Position numbers and translations under genes: made by a program. The notes below the pieces were generated by a model. It did not search any database, was not told where the DNA came from, and saw only the letters and a list, made by a program, of their open reading frames with translations. A stretch of 5,097 nt of DNA from Thermoleophilia bacterium (lineage in GTDB: Bacteria > Actinomycetota > Thermoleophilia > Gaiellales > JAICJC01): positions 1 to 5,097 of the forward strand of contig JAICJM010000244.1 in the NCBI GenBank assembly GCA_025928435.1, given 5' to 3'. Below, in pieces: positions 1 to 5,097 of the stretch. The stretch's first letter is position 1. Each line of letters starts with the position of its first letter.

Positions 1-1779
1 CCCGCGCTGGAGCACGAAGGCGTAGCCGTTCTGGGTCGGGTGTCGCAGCCACGTCACCTTCGGCCGTAGGTTGCGCAGGCGGGCGCCGTTCTGCGGCGTG
101 CAGATCTGGCCCGTGTGCTCGCGCAGGCGGACGCCCTGCGAATAGTTGACCTGGCCCTTGTGCGTCAGCGAGTGGTACTTGGCGAAGACTCGGTAGTAGA
201 AGGTCGAGAAGTGCCTGAGGCCGGTGTCGTGGGCGACGCCGGTGCCGTGAGCGATGACCGTCCCGTCGCCGGGGTTCCGCGGGTAGCGCGAGTGGTTGCG
301 CACGACGATCGTCTTGGCGAACCGGGTCGCGGTCGGCGACACCCAGGTGACGGTGACCGCGGCGCACCCGACGGTCGCGCGGACGCTCTTCGGGTTGTTC
401 GGCGCGGTGGCCCGGCCGGTCAGGGTGATCTGATGGGTGTGGGGGGAGACGGTCCCGGTGTCCGTCACCGCGAGGACGGCGGTGCGCCGGCCCGCGGCCG
501 ACGGCGTGAACGTGACGCGCACCGTGCAGGTGTCGTTCGGCTGCAGGGTCGTGCCGGTGCAGGTGTCGGCCGAGCGCGCGAAGTTCTTCGGGTTCGTGCC
601 GCCGAGCGCCGTGCCCGTGATCGGCATGGGGCTGTTCGTGAGGTTGCGGATCGTGACGACGTGCGGCGGCGAGGCCGTGCCGGCGGGGATCGGGTTCGTG
701 TACGTGACCGTGGCGGGCGAGAAGCCGACCGACGACGGTGTGCCCGTGCCCGACACGTTCACCGTCTGCGTGCCGTTCTGGGGGTCGTTGTCGTTGATGC
801 TGACGACCGCGCTGCGCGCGCCGGTCGCGGTCGGGTTGAAGGCGACGGTGACGCTGCAGGAGTCGGTCGGGGCGAGCGTGACGGCGGCCGCGCAGCCCGC
901 GTCGCTCACCGAGAAGTCGCCGGGGTTCGCGCCCCCGACGCCCGTGCTCGTGTAGGTCAGCGGCGCGGTTCCGGTGTTCTGCAGCGTGATGGTCTCGCTC
1001 TGCGAGATGACGTGCAGCGGCTGGTTGCCGAAGGCGATGCTCCCCGGCGAGACCTGCGCGTTCGGGTTGGTGCCGTTGCCGCTCAGGCTGATCCCCTGGC
1101 CGGCGACGTTCAGCGTCGCCGAGCGCGAGCCCGTGGCCGCCGGGGTGAAGTCGACGGTCACCGCGCACGTGCCGTTGGCGACGACGGTGCTCGTGCACCC
1201 GATCGCGTCGAAGTCGCCGCTGTTCGCGCCGGTGACGTTCGGGCCGGCCGGGTTGGCGTCGTAGTCGGTGTTGTTCGTGACGAGCACCGACTGGGCCGCC
1301 GACGTCGTCCCCACCCGCTGGTCACCGAAGTCGAGCGGGCCGGCCGCCGCCGAGAACTGGTCGGCGACGCCGCTGCCGTGCAGCTCGAGCGACTGGCTGG
1401 GGTTGCCGTCGGTCGTATCGTCGTCCGTGATCGTGAGCGTCCCGTTGTCGGCCCCGGCCGAGCCGGGCGTGAACGTGACCGTGACCGTGCACGTGTCGCC
1501 CTGGTTCAGCACCTGGGTCGAGCAGTTGTCGGCGCCGAGGTTGTAGTCGCCCGACGCGGAGACGTTCGCGATCGTGATCGGCACGCTGCCCGTGTCGTCG
1601 CTGAACGTCACCGTCTTCGCCGGCGTCGTCACGCCGACCGCCTGGGTGCCGAACGCCACGGGATCGGGCTGGGCGCTGAACGGGCCGGAATCGATCGCCA
1701 TCGCGCCCGACCCGGTCGACGCGAGCGCGACCGCGAGGGTCACGAGAGCGATGAGCGCGAGAACGAGGCGACGGCGCAT
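1..1779 (-). CDS. Exported choice-of-anchor-D (ASH-like) repeat protein with FN3-like module, partial at C-terminus
   Basis: Read on the minus strand from ATG at 1779, the frame stays open for 593 codons to the window edge, so the C-terminus is missing. Residues 1-28 form a Sec signal peptide: MRRR, a hydrophobic core, then a Ser/Gly/Ala stretch with likely cleavage after AMA. Four related beta-sandwich repeats follow at about 37-136, 146-235, 242-345 and 350-456. Each has an F-G-x-Q or related opening, a Cys pair (C86/C97, C195/C205, C296/C308, C407/C418), then V-T-V-x-F-x-P and G-x-G at the end. This is the pattern of choice-of-anchor-D/ASPM-SPD-2-Hydin-like domains. Residues 460-555 look like an FN3-type domain with a YYRVFA strand resembling YCYRVFA in the upstream gene. 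A further domain begins near 560. It probably acts outside the membrane as a structural or adhesive protein; no catalytic motif is visible. It follows the upstream gene by 15 bases and is likely co-transcribed with it. The ligand and the C-terminal anchor are unknown. Confidence 0.9.
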   Translation of the reverse strand, partial: MRRRLVLALIALVTLAVALASTGSGAMAIDSGPFSAQPDPVAFGTQAVGVTTPAKTVTFSDDTGSVPITIANVSASGDYNLGADNCSTQVLNQGDTCTVTVTFTPGSAGADNGTLTITDDDTTDGNPSQSLELHGSGVADQFSAAAGPLDFGDQRVGTTSAAQSVLVTNNTDYDANPAGPNVTGANSGDFDAIGCTSTVVANGTCAVTVDFTPAATGSRSATLNVAGQGISLSGNGTNPNAQVSPGSIAFGNQPLHVISQSETITLQNTGTAPLTYTSTGVGGANPGDFSVSDAGCAAAVTLAPTDSCSVTVAFNPTATGARSAVVSINDNDPQNGTQTVNVSGTGTPSSVGFSPATVTYTNPIPAGTASPPHVVTIRNLTNSPMPITGTALGGTNPKNFARSADTCTGTTLQPNDTCTVRVTFTPSAAGRRTAVLAVTDTGTVSPHTHQITLTGRATAPNNPKSVRATVGCAAVTVTWVSPTATRFAKTIVVRNHSRYPRNPGDGTVIAHGTGVAHDTGLRHFSTFYYRVFAKYHSLTHKGQVNYSQGVRLREHTGQICTPQNGARLRNLRPKVTWLRHPTQNGYAFVLQRG

Positions 1780-1785
1780 GATGGG

Positions 1786-1791
1786 CCCTTC
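1786..1791 (-). promoter_or_regulatory. Ribosome binding site GAAGGG
   Basis: On the minus strand GAAGGG lies six bases before the ATG at 1779, inside the 15-base gap after the TGA of the upstream gene. It fixes the start of the repeat protein, and the signal peptide begins directly at that ATG. A distinct Shine-Dalgarno site in such a short gap fits translation from a shared mRNA. Confidence 0.75.
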
Positions 1792-1794
1792 AGA

Positions 1795-2949
1795 TCAGTG
1801 GTTGAGCAGGACGAGCGCGATCGCGGCGCCGCAGCCGAGGACGGCCAGCGCAGGGATCACCAGGGCGCCGGGGCCGGAGGCCGTCATCGCCACCCGCGGC
1901 CCGAACTGGCGGGCGGGGGCGAACTGGCGGCGTGCGGCCGGCAGGTAGGCGGTCGAGTGCGTCCGCCGCCGCGTCGCGACGGTCGCGGCGGCGGTGATGA
2001 GCAACATCAGGAACCCGGCGATCGCCACGGCGCGCACCAGCGTGGAGGTGAGCCCTCCGCCGCGTCCGGCGTGGGCCGGCGCGGTGGCGTCGTGGTGCGC
2101 CGCGGACGGCTTCGGCAGGGTCGTCCGGGCGCCCTGCACCGCGACCGACGCGTTGCCGGCGGCATCGAGCGCGAACACGCGGTAGCAGTAGGTGACGCCC
2201 GGCCGGGCGGACGCGTCCACCTGCGAGCTGCGGACGGACTCGCCGCCGACCGGTGAGCCGTCGGCAGGGCCGGTCGGGCACGTCGGGTAGACGCCCCGGC
2301 GCACGGCGTCGAAGGCGATGCCGGCCCGCTGGGGGTTGTGCCAGGACACGACCACCTGGCCGCGGGCGTTCGTGGTCACGGCCAGGCCGGTGACCGGGCC
2401 GGGCGCCGTGCGGTCGCCCGGGTTCGTGACGCGACGGTCGAGAGCGGCCCCGGAGTAGTTCGCGTGCCCGTCGAAGGCGAACGCGGCGTAGCAGTAGCGG
2501 GTGTTGTCGACGGCGCCCGTGTCGACCTGCACCGTCCGCACGCCCGTGCCGCCGATCTGCACCCCGTCGTGGGGCGACGCCGGGCAGACCTCCCAGCCGC
2601 GGCGGATCATGATGCCGGCCAGGTCGGAGGCGGGCGGGTTGGCCCACCGCAGCGTGATCTTGCCCGGCACCTTCGTGATCGCATGCAGGCCCGAGACGGA
2701 GGCCGGGGCGCGCGTGTCGGCCGGCGGCGGGGTCGTCGTGGTCGTCCCGGTCGTCGTGCCCGTCGTCGTCCCGGTCGTCGTCTGCGTGGGCGTCGAGGTC
2801 GTCGTCGAGGAGGGAGGCGGCGGCGAGCCTCCGCCGGCCGGCGGAGGCGGGGGCGGGCTCGACGCCAGCGCGGCGCCCGCCCCGGCGCAGAGGAATGCGG
2901 CCGCCGCGCACGCAGAAGCGAGCGCACGAAGCCCGGTACCTGATCTCAC
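1795..2949 (-). CDS. Exported FN3-domain protein with Pro/Thr-rich stalk and two C-terminal membrane helices
   Basis: From GTG at 2949 the product is 384 residues. Residues 1-29 are a signal peptide ending in ALA. Residues 31-47 are Pro/Gly-rich and 48-77 are Thr-rich with TTTG units, an extended stalk. Two FN3-like domains follow at about 80-175 and 181-278. Each carries a Cys pair with identical spacing (C122/C153 and C224/C255), in the contexts V-C-P or T-C-P and Y-C-Y, probably a disulfide. Membrane helices lie near 303-324 and 361-382; the Arg-rich segment between them should be cytoplasmic by the positive-inside rule. The protein is therefore predicted to be membrane-anchored with its FN3 domains outside. 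The start is uncertain: in-frame GTGs also occur at 2958 and 2964, and the GGGGAG before 2949 is only one base away. An ATG at 3147 is unlikely because it would bury the signal peptide at residue 67. The role is unknown; a cell-envelope structural or adhesion function is inferred from architecture. Confidence 0.85.
   Translation of the reverse strand: MRSGTGLRALASACAAAAFLCAGAGAALASSPPPPPPAGGGSPPPPSSTTTSTPTQTTTGTTTGTTTGTTTTTPPPADTRAPASVSGLHAITKVPGKITLRWANPPASDLAGIMIRRGWEVCPASPHDGVQIGGTGVRTVQVDTGAVDNTRYCYAAFAFDGHANYSGAALDRRVTNPGDRTAPGPVTGLAVTTNARGQVVVSWHNPQRAGIAFDAVRRGVYPTCPTGPADGSPVGGESVRSSQVDASARPGVTYCYRVFALDAAGNASVAVQGARTTLPKPSAAHHDATAPAHAGRGGGLTSTLVRAVAIAGFLMLLITAAATVATRRRTHSTAYLPAARRQFAPARQFGPRVAMTASGPGALVIPALAVLGCGAAIALVLLNH
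2731..2781 (-). repeat. 12-base tandem repeat encoding the Thr-Thr-Thr-Gly stalk
   Basis: In the coding strand, units of ACG/ACC triplets plus one GGN codon repeat every 12 bases. They encode three TTTG units followed by five Thr (residues 57-73 of the FN3 protein). The units differ at wobble positions, so the array is imperfect. Unit changes would stay in frame and alter stalk length only. A Thr-rich, probably extended linker between the signal peptide and the folded domains is a common design in exported actinobacterial proteins. Confidence 0.7.
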
Positions 2950-2980
2950 ACTCCCCACGTCCACCGCGTCTTTCGAGCCG

Positions 2981-2994
2981 GAGATGTAAATCTC
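2981..2994. promoter_or_regulatory. Inverted repeat GAGAT-GTAA-ATCTC at the predicted transcription start of the surface operon
   Basis: GAGAT at 2981-2985 and ATCTC at 2990-2994 form a perfect 5-bp dyad around GTAA. If the candidate promoter at 2999-3026 is right, transcription begins near 2992. The dyad would then span about -2 to +12, a classic repressor position, rather than forming a complete hairpin in the mRNA. If transcription starts further upstream, it would be a small leader hairpin about 30 bases before the GTG. Confidence 0.4.
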
Positions 2995-2998
2995 TTCC

Positions 2999-3026
2999 AG
3001 CGTACAGCAGGCTGAAAACGCGTCAA
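2999..3026 (-). promoter_or_regulatory. Candidate sigma-70-type promoter of the surface-protein operon
   Basis: On the minus strand TTGACG (3026-3021) is followed after 16 bases by TACGCT (3004-2999), matching a TTGACN -35 and a TANNNT -10. The predicted start point near 2992 gives a leader of about 43 bases to the GTG at 2949. It is the only good promoter-like pair I found directly upstream of the gene. It is a by-eye match and not measured. Confidence 0.5.
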
Positions 3027-3040
3027 CCTGCACCTCCCCA

Positions 3041-3077
3041 CCCCTGGGACCGACTGGAAGCACACTCCAGTCAGGGG
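3041..3077. repeat. Bulged inverted repeat, inner arms GACTGGA/TCCAGTC
   Basis: GACTGGA (3052-3058) and TCCAGTC (3066-3072) are perfect 7-bp arms around a 7-base loop. Outside them CCCCT (3041-3045) pairs with AGGGG (3073-3077) across a six-base one-sided bulge, giving 12 pairs in all. No T-run follows on either strand, so a Rho-independent terminator is unlikely. It sits about 15 bp upstream of the -35 box of the surface operon, an activator or operator distance; it could also be an RNA structure in a longer transcript. Confidence 0.5.
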
Positions 3078-3151
3078 CGATCATACCGAGGTTCCACGCG
3101 GCCTGCCGCGAGGATCGGGCATATCTCGGGAGGTACGTTCGGCCCATCCGA

Positions 3152-3170
3152 CGACGCTCCGGAGACGTCG
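3152..3170. repeat. Near-perfect palindrome CGACG-CTCCGGAG-A-CGTCG
   Basis: The 8-base palindrome CTCCGGAG (3157-3164) is flanked by CGACG (3152-3156) and CGTCG (3166-3170), with one extra A at 3165. Nine base pairs of symmetry in the middle of a divergent intergenic region would suit a dimeric regulator, though GC-rich palindromes also arise by chance. Confidence 0.35.
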
Positions 3171-3183
3171 CTGGAATATCGAT

Positions 3184-3201
3184 GAAATTGACAGGAAATT
3201 G
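3184..3201. repeat. Direct repeat GAAATTG with 11-bp period
   Basis: GAAATTG occurs at 3184-3190 and again at 3195-3201, about one helical turn apart, in an unusually AT-rich patch. The repeat overlaps TTGACA at 3188-3193, but no TANNNT box follows at 16-18 bases, so I do not call a promoter there. Same-face spacing is typical of tandem regulator binding. Confidence 0.35.
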
Positions 3202-3220
3202 TGAGCACCGCTCCCTGATA

Positions 3221-3237
3221 TCCGGTAATCCTCCGGA
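3221..3237. repeat. Inverted repeat TCCGG-N7-CCGGA
   Basis: TCCGG (3221-3225) and CCGGA (3233-3237) form 5-bp arms around a 7-base centre, about 65 bp upstream of the HD-GYP start. The symmetry is short and its role, if any, is unknown. Confidence 0.3.
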
Positions 3238-3260
3238 CCTCGCCGCCTGTCGGCCACGGG

Positions 3261-3281
3261 CGCAAAACGTCGCATTTTGCG
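3261..3281. promoter_or_regulatory. Inverted repeat CGCAAAA-N7-TTTTGCG, candidate operator of the HD-GYP gene
   Basis: CGCAAAA (3261-3267) and TTTTGCG (3275-3281) are perfect 7-bp arms around CGTCGCA, 21 bp in all. The A/T runs stand out in GC-rich DNA. If transcription begins at or just before ATG 3303, the repeat spans about -42 to -22 and covers the -35 zone, where no consensus -35 hexamer is visible. That fits a repressor blocking sigma, or an activator replacing a missing -35. It is not followed by a T-run beyond its own arm, so a terminator is less likely. Confidence 0.5.
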
Positions 3282-3289
3282 GTGAGTGG

Positions 3290-3295
3290 TAGCCT
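3290..3295 (+). promoter_or_regulatory. Candidate -10 box TAGCCT for a leaderless HD-GYP transcript
   Basis: TAGCCT matches TANNNT and ends seven bases before ATG 3303, so transcription would start at or beside the start codon. No Shine-Dalgarno sequence lies at a usual distance before that ATG. Leaderless genes with this arrangement are common in actinobacteria. The alternative GTG at 3282 would overlap the inverted repeat and place this box inside the gene. Confidence 0.5.
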
Positions 3296-3302
3296 TGGCG
3301 CG

Positions 3303-4751
3303 ATGGTGGGCGACGTAGCGGTCACCCCGCTCCGGTTCACGGGCGACTTCCTGACCGCGCTCGCTGCGGCGGACGATCAGCGCGGCATCGCGGACGTCCT
3401 GGCGGTCGAGCTGCACGGGCGGCTGCGGCTGGACGGCGTCCTCGTGCACGAGCACCTCGCCGGCCGCAACCACACCTGGGCCCAGCGCGGGGTGGTGAAG
3501 CCGCCGATCGCGCCGCGGATCGCGGCGGTGCGATCCGGGGCGACCCAGGCCGGAGGGTTCGGCTACGCGTCGGCCGGGACGCCGCGGTGGGTGATCGTGT
3601 GCGCGCGCGCCGCCGCAGCCACCGACGAGGAGCTGTCCTATCTGGCGATGGCGTGCGACACCGCCCTCGTCGCGGCCGCCCACGCCGCGCGGGTGAACGA
3701 GGAGCGCACGGCGGCACGGACGGGCCGCGCTCTGGTCGAGCTCGGACAGGCGCTGGCGCTCGAGCACGGCGAGGAGCGCGTGCTCCACCTCCTGACGCTG
3801 GCCGTGGCGCGGCTCGTGGAGCAGGACGGCGTCGCCGCCTGGCACGCCGGGGACGGCGCCTTCACGCTCGTCTCGGCGCACGGCTTCGCCGGACGCCGCC
3901 GCTCGGCGATGGGCGCGCACGTGCCGGCGAGCGCGCTTCCGCCGGAGCTGGCCGCGTCCCGGCGGCTGCGGATGCTGACCCGCGAGGAGGCGCCGGCGCT
4001 CCTGCGCGGGCCGCTCGCCGGTGTCGTGCCGATCGGCGAGCGCGAGGGCAACCACGCGCTGCTCGTGGTCGAGCGGGGGGCCGCGTTCGACGCCGCCGAG
4101 GAGGCGCTGCTCCTGGGCGTCGCCGACCAGGCGCTGCTCGCGCTCGAGAACGAGCGGCTGCTGTCGGAGCAGCGCGACGCGCTCTCCGGAACCGTCGCGT
4201 GCCTGGGGCGCGCGCTCGCCCTGCGCCACCGCGAGACGGCCGAGCACTCCGATCGGCTCACCTCTGACTGCACCGCGGTCGGGCGTGCCCTCGGCATGAC
4301 GGGCGATGCCCTGCGTGACCTGACCTATGCCGCCGCGCTCCACGACCTGGGCAAGATCGGCGTCCCCGAGCGCGTGCTCGGCAACCGCGGGCCGCTCGAC
4401 AGCGAGGGCTGGCGGCTGATCCACGCCCACCCCGAGCTGGGCGCCCAGATCATCGACCCGGTCGGCGCGCTCGCGGGCGCGGCGGCGCTGATCCGCGCGT
4501 GTCACGAGCACTGGGACGGCAAGGGATATCCGCTCGGGCTCACCGGCGAGGACATCCCGCTCGGCGCGCGGATCATCCTCGCCTGCGACGCCTACCACGC
4601 GATGTGCGAGGAGCGCAGCTACCAGGCGGCGCTGCCGCCGGAGGCGGCCCGGGACCGGCTGCGCGAGCTGGCAGGCGCCGACTTCGACCCGCGCGTGGTC
4701 GACGCCTTGCTCGTCCACCTCGAGTCCGCCGAGCCGGCGGCCGTCTCCTAA
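3303..4751 (+). CDS. HD-GYP domain phosphodiesterase with N-terminal GAF-like sensor region (predicted cyclic-di-GMP hydrolase)
   Basis: From ATG 3303 the product is 482 residues. The C-terminal third (about 292-475) is an HD-GYP domain with E311 and H315 (ETAEH), the HD pair H347/D348 in HDLGKIGVPE, H376 in HPELG, H401/E402, the signature GKGYP (406-410) and D429 in CDAYHAM. The family hydrolyses cyclic di-GMP to pGpG or GMP with a bi- or tri-nuclear metal centre. The first His of the usual HHE is Cys400 here; a non-His residue at this place is, from memory, frequent in actinobacterial relatives. Residues about 141-287 read as a GAF-like domain ending in a helical linker (ALLALENERLLSEQ), and 14-128 as a more degenerate one. 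No membrane segment or signal peptide is seen, so it should be cytosolic, sensing a small ligand or partner. GTG 3282 would add seven residues. It is divergent from the surface operon. The fold is certain; activity is inferred. Confidence 0.93.
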   Translation: MVGDVAVTPLRFTGDFLTALAAADDQRGIADVLAVELHGRLRLDGVLVHEHLAGRNHTWAQRGVVKPPIAPRIAAVRSGATQAGGFGYASAGTPRWVIVCARAAAATDEELSYLAMACDTALVAAAHAARVNEERTAARTGRALVELGQALALEHGEERVLHLLTLAVARLVEQDGVAAWHAGDGAFTLVSAHGFAGRRRSAMGAHVPASALPPELAASRRLRMLTREEAPALLRGPLAGVVPIGEREGNHALLVVERGAAFDAAEEALLLGVADQALLALENERLLSEQRDALSGTVACLGRALALRHRETAEHSDRLTSDCTAVGRALGMTGDALRDLTYAAALHDLGKIGVPERVLGNRGPLDSEGWRLIHAHPELGAQIIDPVGALAGAAALIRACHEHWDGKGYPLGLTGEDIPLGARIILACDAYHAMCEERSYQAALPPEAARDRLRELAGADFDPRVVDALLVHLESAEPAAVS

Positions 4752-4835
4752 GCTTTACAAGTTATTGCAACAGCGGCTTGATCGTACGGCAAACTTGGCC
4801 GTGGTGTGACAGCATGCCCGTGTGCTGACCACCAC
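4752..4835. promoter_or_regulatory. Short intergenic stretch with an interrupted dyad over the next start codon
   Basis: After the TAA of the HD-GYP gene comes an AT-rich patch (about 4752-4772), then a small dyad ACGGC-N7-GCCGT (4786-4802) without a T-run. A larger interrupted repeat follows: GTGGTG (4801-4806) with CACCAC (4830-4835), and inside it CAGCA (4810-4814) with TGCTG (4823-4827). Together these give 11 pairs with a small internal loop. The GTG start at 4822 sits at the edge of the inner arm. As RNA it would hide the start codon; as DNA it could bind a regulator. No Shine-Dalgarno site or convincing promoter was found. Confidence 0.4.
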
Positions 4836-5097
4836 GAGATTTCGGCTGACGGCGACCGCCTATCTCCCGGGCGCCGCGGCGGTGGGCGTCGAGCAGCGCA
4901 TCCGGGCGGTGCTCGAGGGTCGAGTCCCAGATTCGGATCCGGACGTTCACGTGGCCCTGACCGACCGGGTCACGGTGGCGTTCACGCTGGCCGCGGACTC
5001 GGCGACCGAGGCCCGCGCGGTCGGCCGCCTGCTGGCCCACGACGTGCTCCTCGGGGCCGAGCCGATCGCGCTCGAGGCCGCCGAGCTCTTCGCGGCC
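4822..5097 (+). CDS. Hypothetical protein, partial at C-terminus
   Basis: From GTG 4822 the frame runs 92 codons, open to the window edge, with strongly GC-biased third positions like the neighbouring genes. An in-frame TGA at 4807 makes this GTG the only upstream start; the next GTG is at 4882. The visible protein begins VLTTTRFRLTATAYLPG and is a mix of beta-like and Ala-rich helical stretches with no signal peptide, membrane segment or motif I recognise. It lies 70 bases after the HD-GYP gene on the same strand and may share its transcript. No function can be assigned. A minus-strand frame over the same bases (4762-5040) is Arg-rich and looks like a shadow. Confidence 0.7.
   Translation, partial: MLTTTRFRLTATAYLPGAAAVGVEQRIRAVLEGRVPDSDPDVHVALTDRVTVAFTLAADSATEARAVGRLLAHDVLLGAEPIALEAAELFAA

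Larger units (their letters stand above)
2950..3302. other. Divergent intergenic region rich in dyads, no gene seen
   Basis: This stretch of about 350 bases separates the leftward surface-protein operon from the rightward HD-GYP gene. It is less GC-rich than its neighbours, with patches such as GAAATTG, and open frames crossing it (2895-3185 plus, 3071-3340 minus) show neither the GC-biased third positions nor recognisable protein sequence. It contains five inverted repeats, one direct repeat and two candidate promoters, listed separately. I compared it by eye with the cyclic-di-GMP (GEMM) and cyclic-di-AMP riboswitch patterns and saw no convincing match. No tRNA-like cloverleaf was recognised. 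Confidence 0.7.

Noticed and set aside
115..2256. 713-codon open frame on the plus strand
   Set aside because: It is antisense to the repeat protein and the FN3 protein, which have signal peptides, clear domains and a ribosome binding site. The translated product is a low-complexity Arg/Gly/Asp/Ala mix typical of shadow frames in high-GC DNA.
2950..3147. ATG 3147 as the start of the FN3 protein
   Set aside because: It would place the signal peptide at residue 67 and make the lower-GC, dyad-rich region coding; it would also translate through the candidate promoter.
3188..3193. TTGACA as the -35 box of a plus-strand promoter
   Set aside because: No TANNNT or similar -10 box is found 16-18 bases downstream; the match may simply be part of the GAAATTG direct repeat.
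3282..3302. GTG 3282 as the start of the HD-GYP protein
   Set aside because: It lacks a ribosome binding site, abuts the inverted repeat and would put the TAGCCT box inside the gene. It remains possible but is less likely than ATG 3303.
2950..3302. Cyclic-di-nucleotide riboswitch upstream of either gene
   Set aside because: The genetic context invited it, but no recognisable GEMM or ydaO-type conserved core was seen on either strand, and the HD-GYP transcript appears leaderless. A covariance-model search would decide.
3081..4718. 545-codon open frame on the minus strand opposite the HD-GYP gene
   Set aside because: The plus strand carries every HD-GYP motif. The minus product is Arg-rich, has no recognisable domain and runs into the non-coding intergenic region.
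4786..4802. Rho-independent terminator after the HD-GYP gene
   Set aside because: The ACGGC-N7-GCCGT stem is only five pairs and has no following T-run.

Overview
The window is high-GC DNA with strongly GC-biased third codon positions. GTG starts, an upstream TANNNT box at a probable leaderless start, and the style of the proteins (Thr/Pro-rich secreted FN3 proteins, choice-of-anchor-D repeats, a GAF plus HD-GYP phosphodiesterase) point to an actinobacterium. The best guess is the Thermoleophilia/Solirubrobacterales, but that is inference from protein style and not from a marker gene.

Layout: two divergent transcription units separated by about 350 bp of lower-GC, non-coding DNA. Leftwards (minus strand) is a two-gene operon for exported, bead-on-string proteins. 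The first gene (1795-2949) encodes a signal peptide, a Pro/Thr-rich stalk, two FN3-like domains each with a Cys pair 31 residues apart, and two C-terminal membrane helices. After 15 bases comes a second gene (1-1779, C-terminus beyond the window) with a signal peptide, four choice-of-anchor-D (ASH-type) beta-sandwich repeats and FN3-like material. This second gene is open to the window edge.

Rightwards (plus strand) is an HD-GYP protein (3303-4751) with an N-terminal sensor region, probably two GAF-like domains. It is predicted to hydrolyse cyclic di-GMP. After 70 bases comes a small unrecognised protein (4822 to the window edge), whose GTG start lies inside an interrupted inverted repeat.

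The intergenic region 2950-3302 holds at least five separate inverted repeats, one 11-bp-periodic direct repeat, a candidate promoter for the surface operon and a candidate leaderless promoter for the HD-GYP gene. A 7+7 bp inverted repeat covers the -35 zone of the latter. Divergent placement of a cyclic-di-GMP turnover gene and a surface-protein operon suggests shared control of cell-surface behaviour, but nothing in the sequence proves a link. No RNA gene, CRISPR array, insertion sequence or clear Rho-independent terminator was seen. I found no clearly new system. The dyad-rich intergenic region, the start-codon dyad and the Cys-paired FN3 protein are the parts most worth following up.
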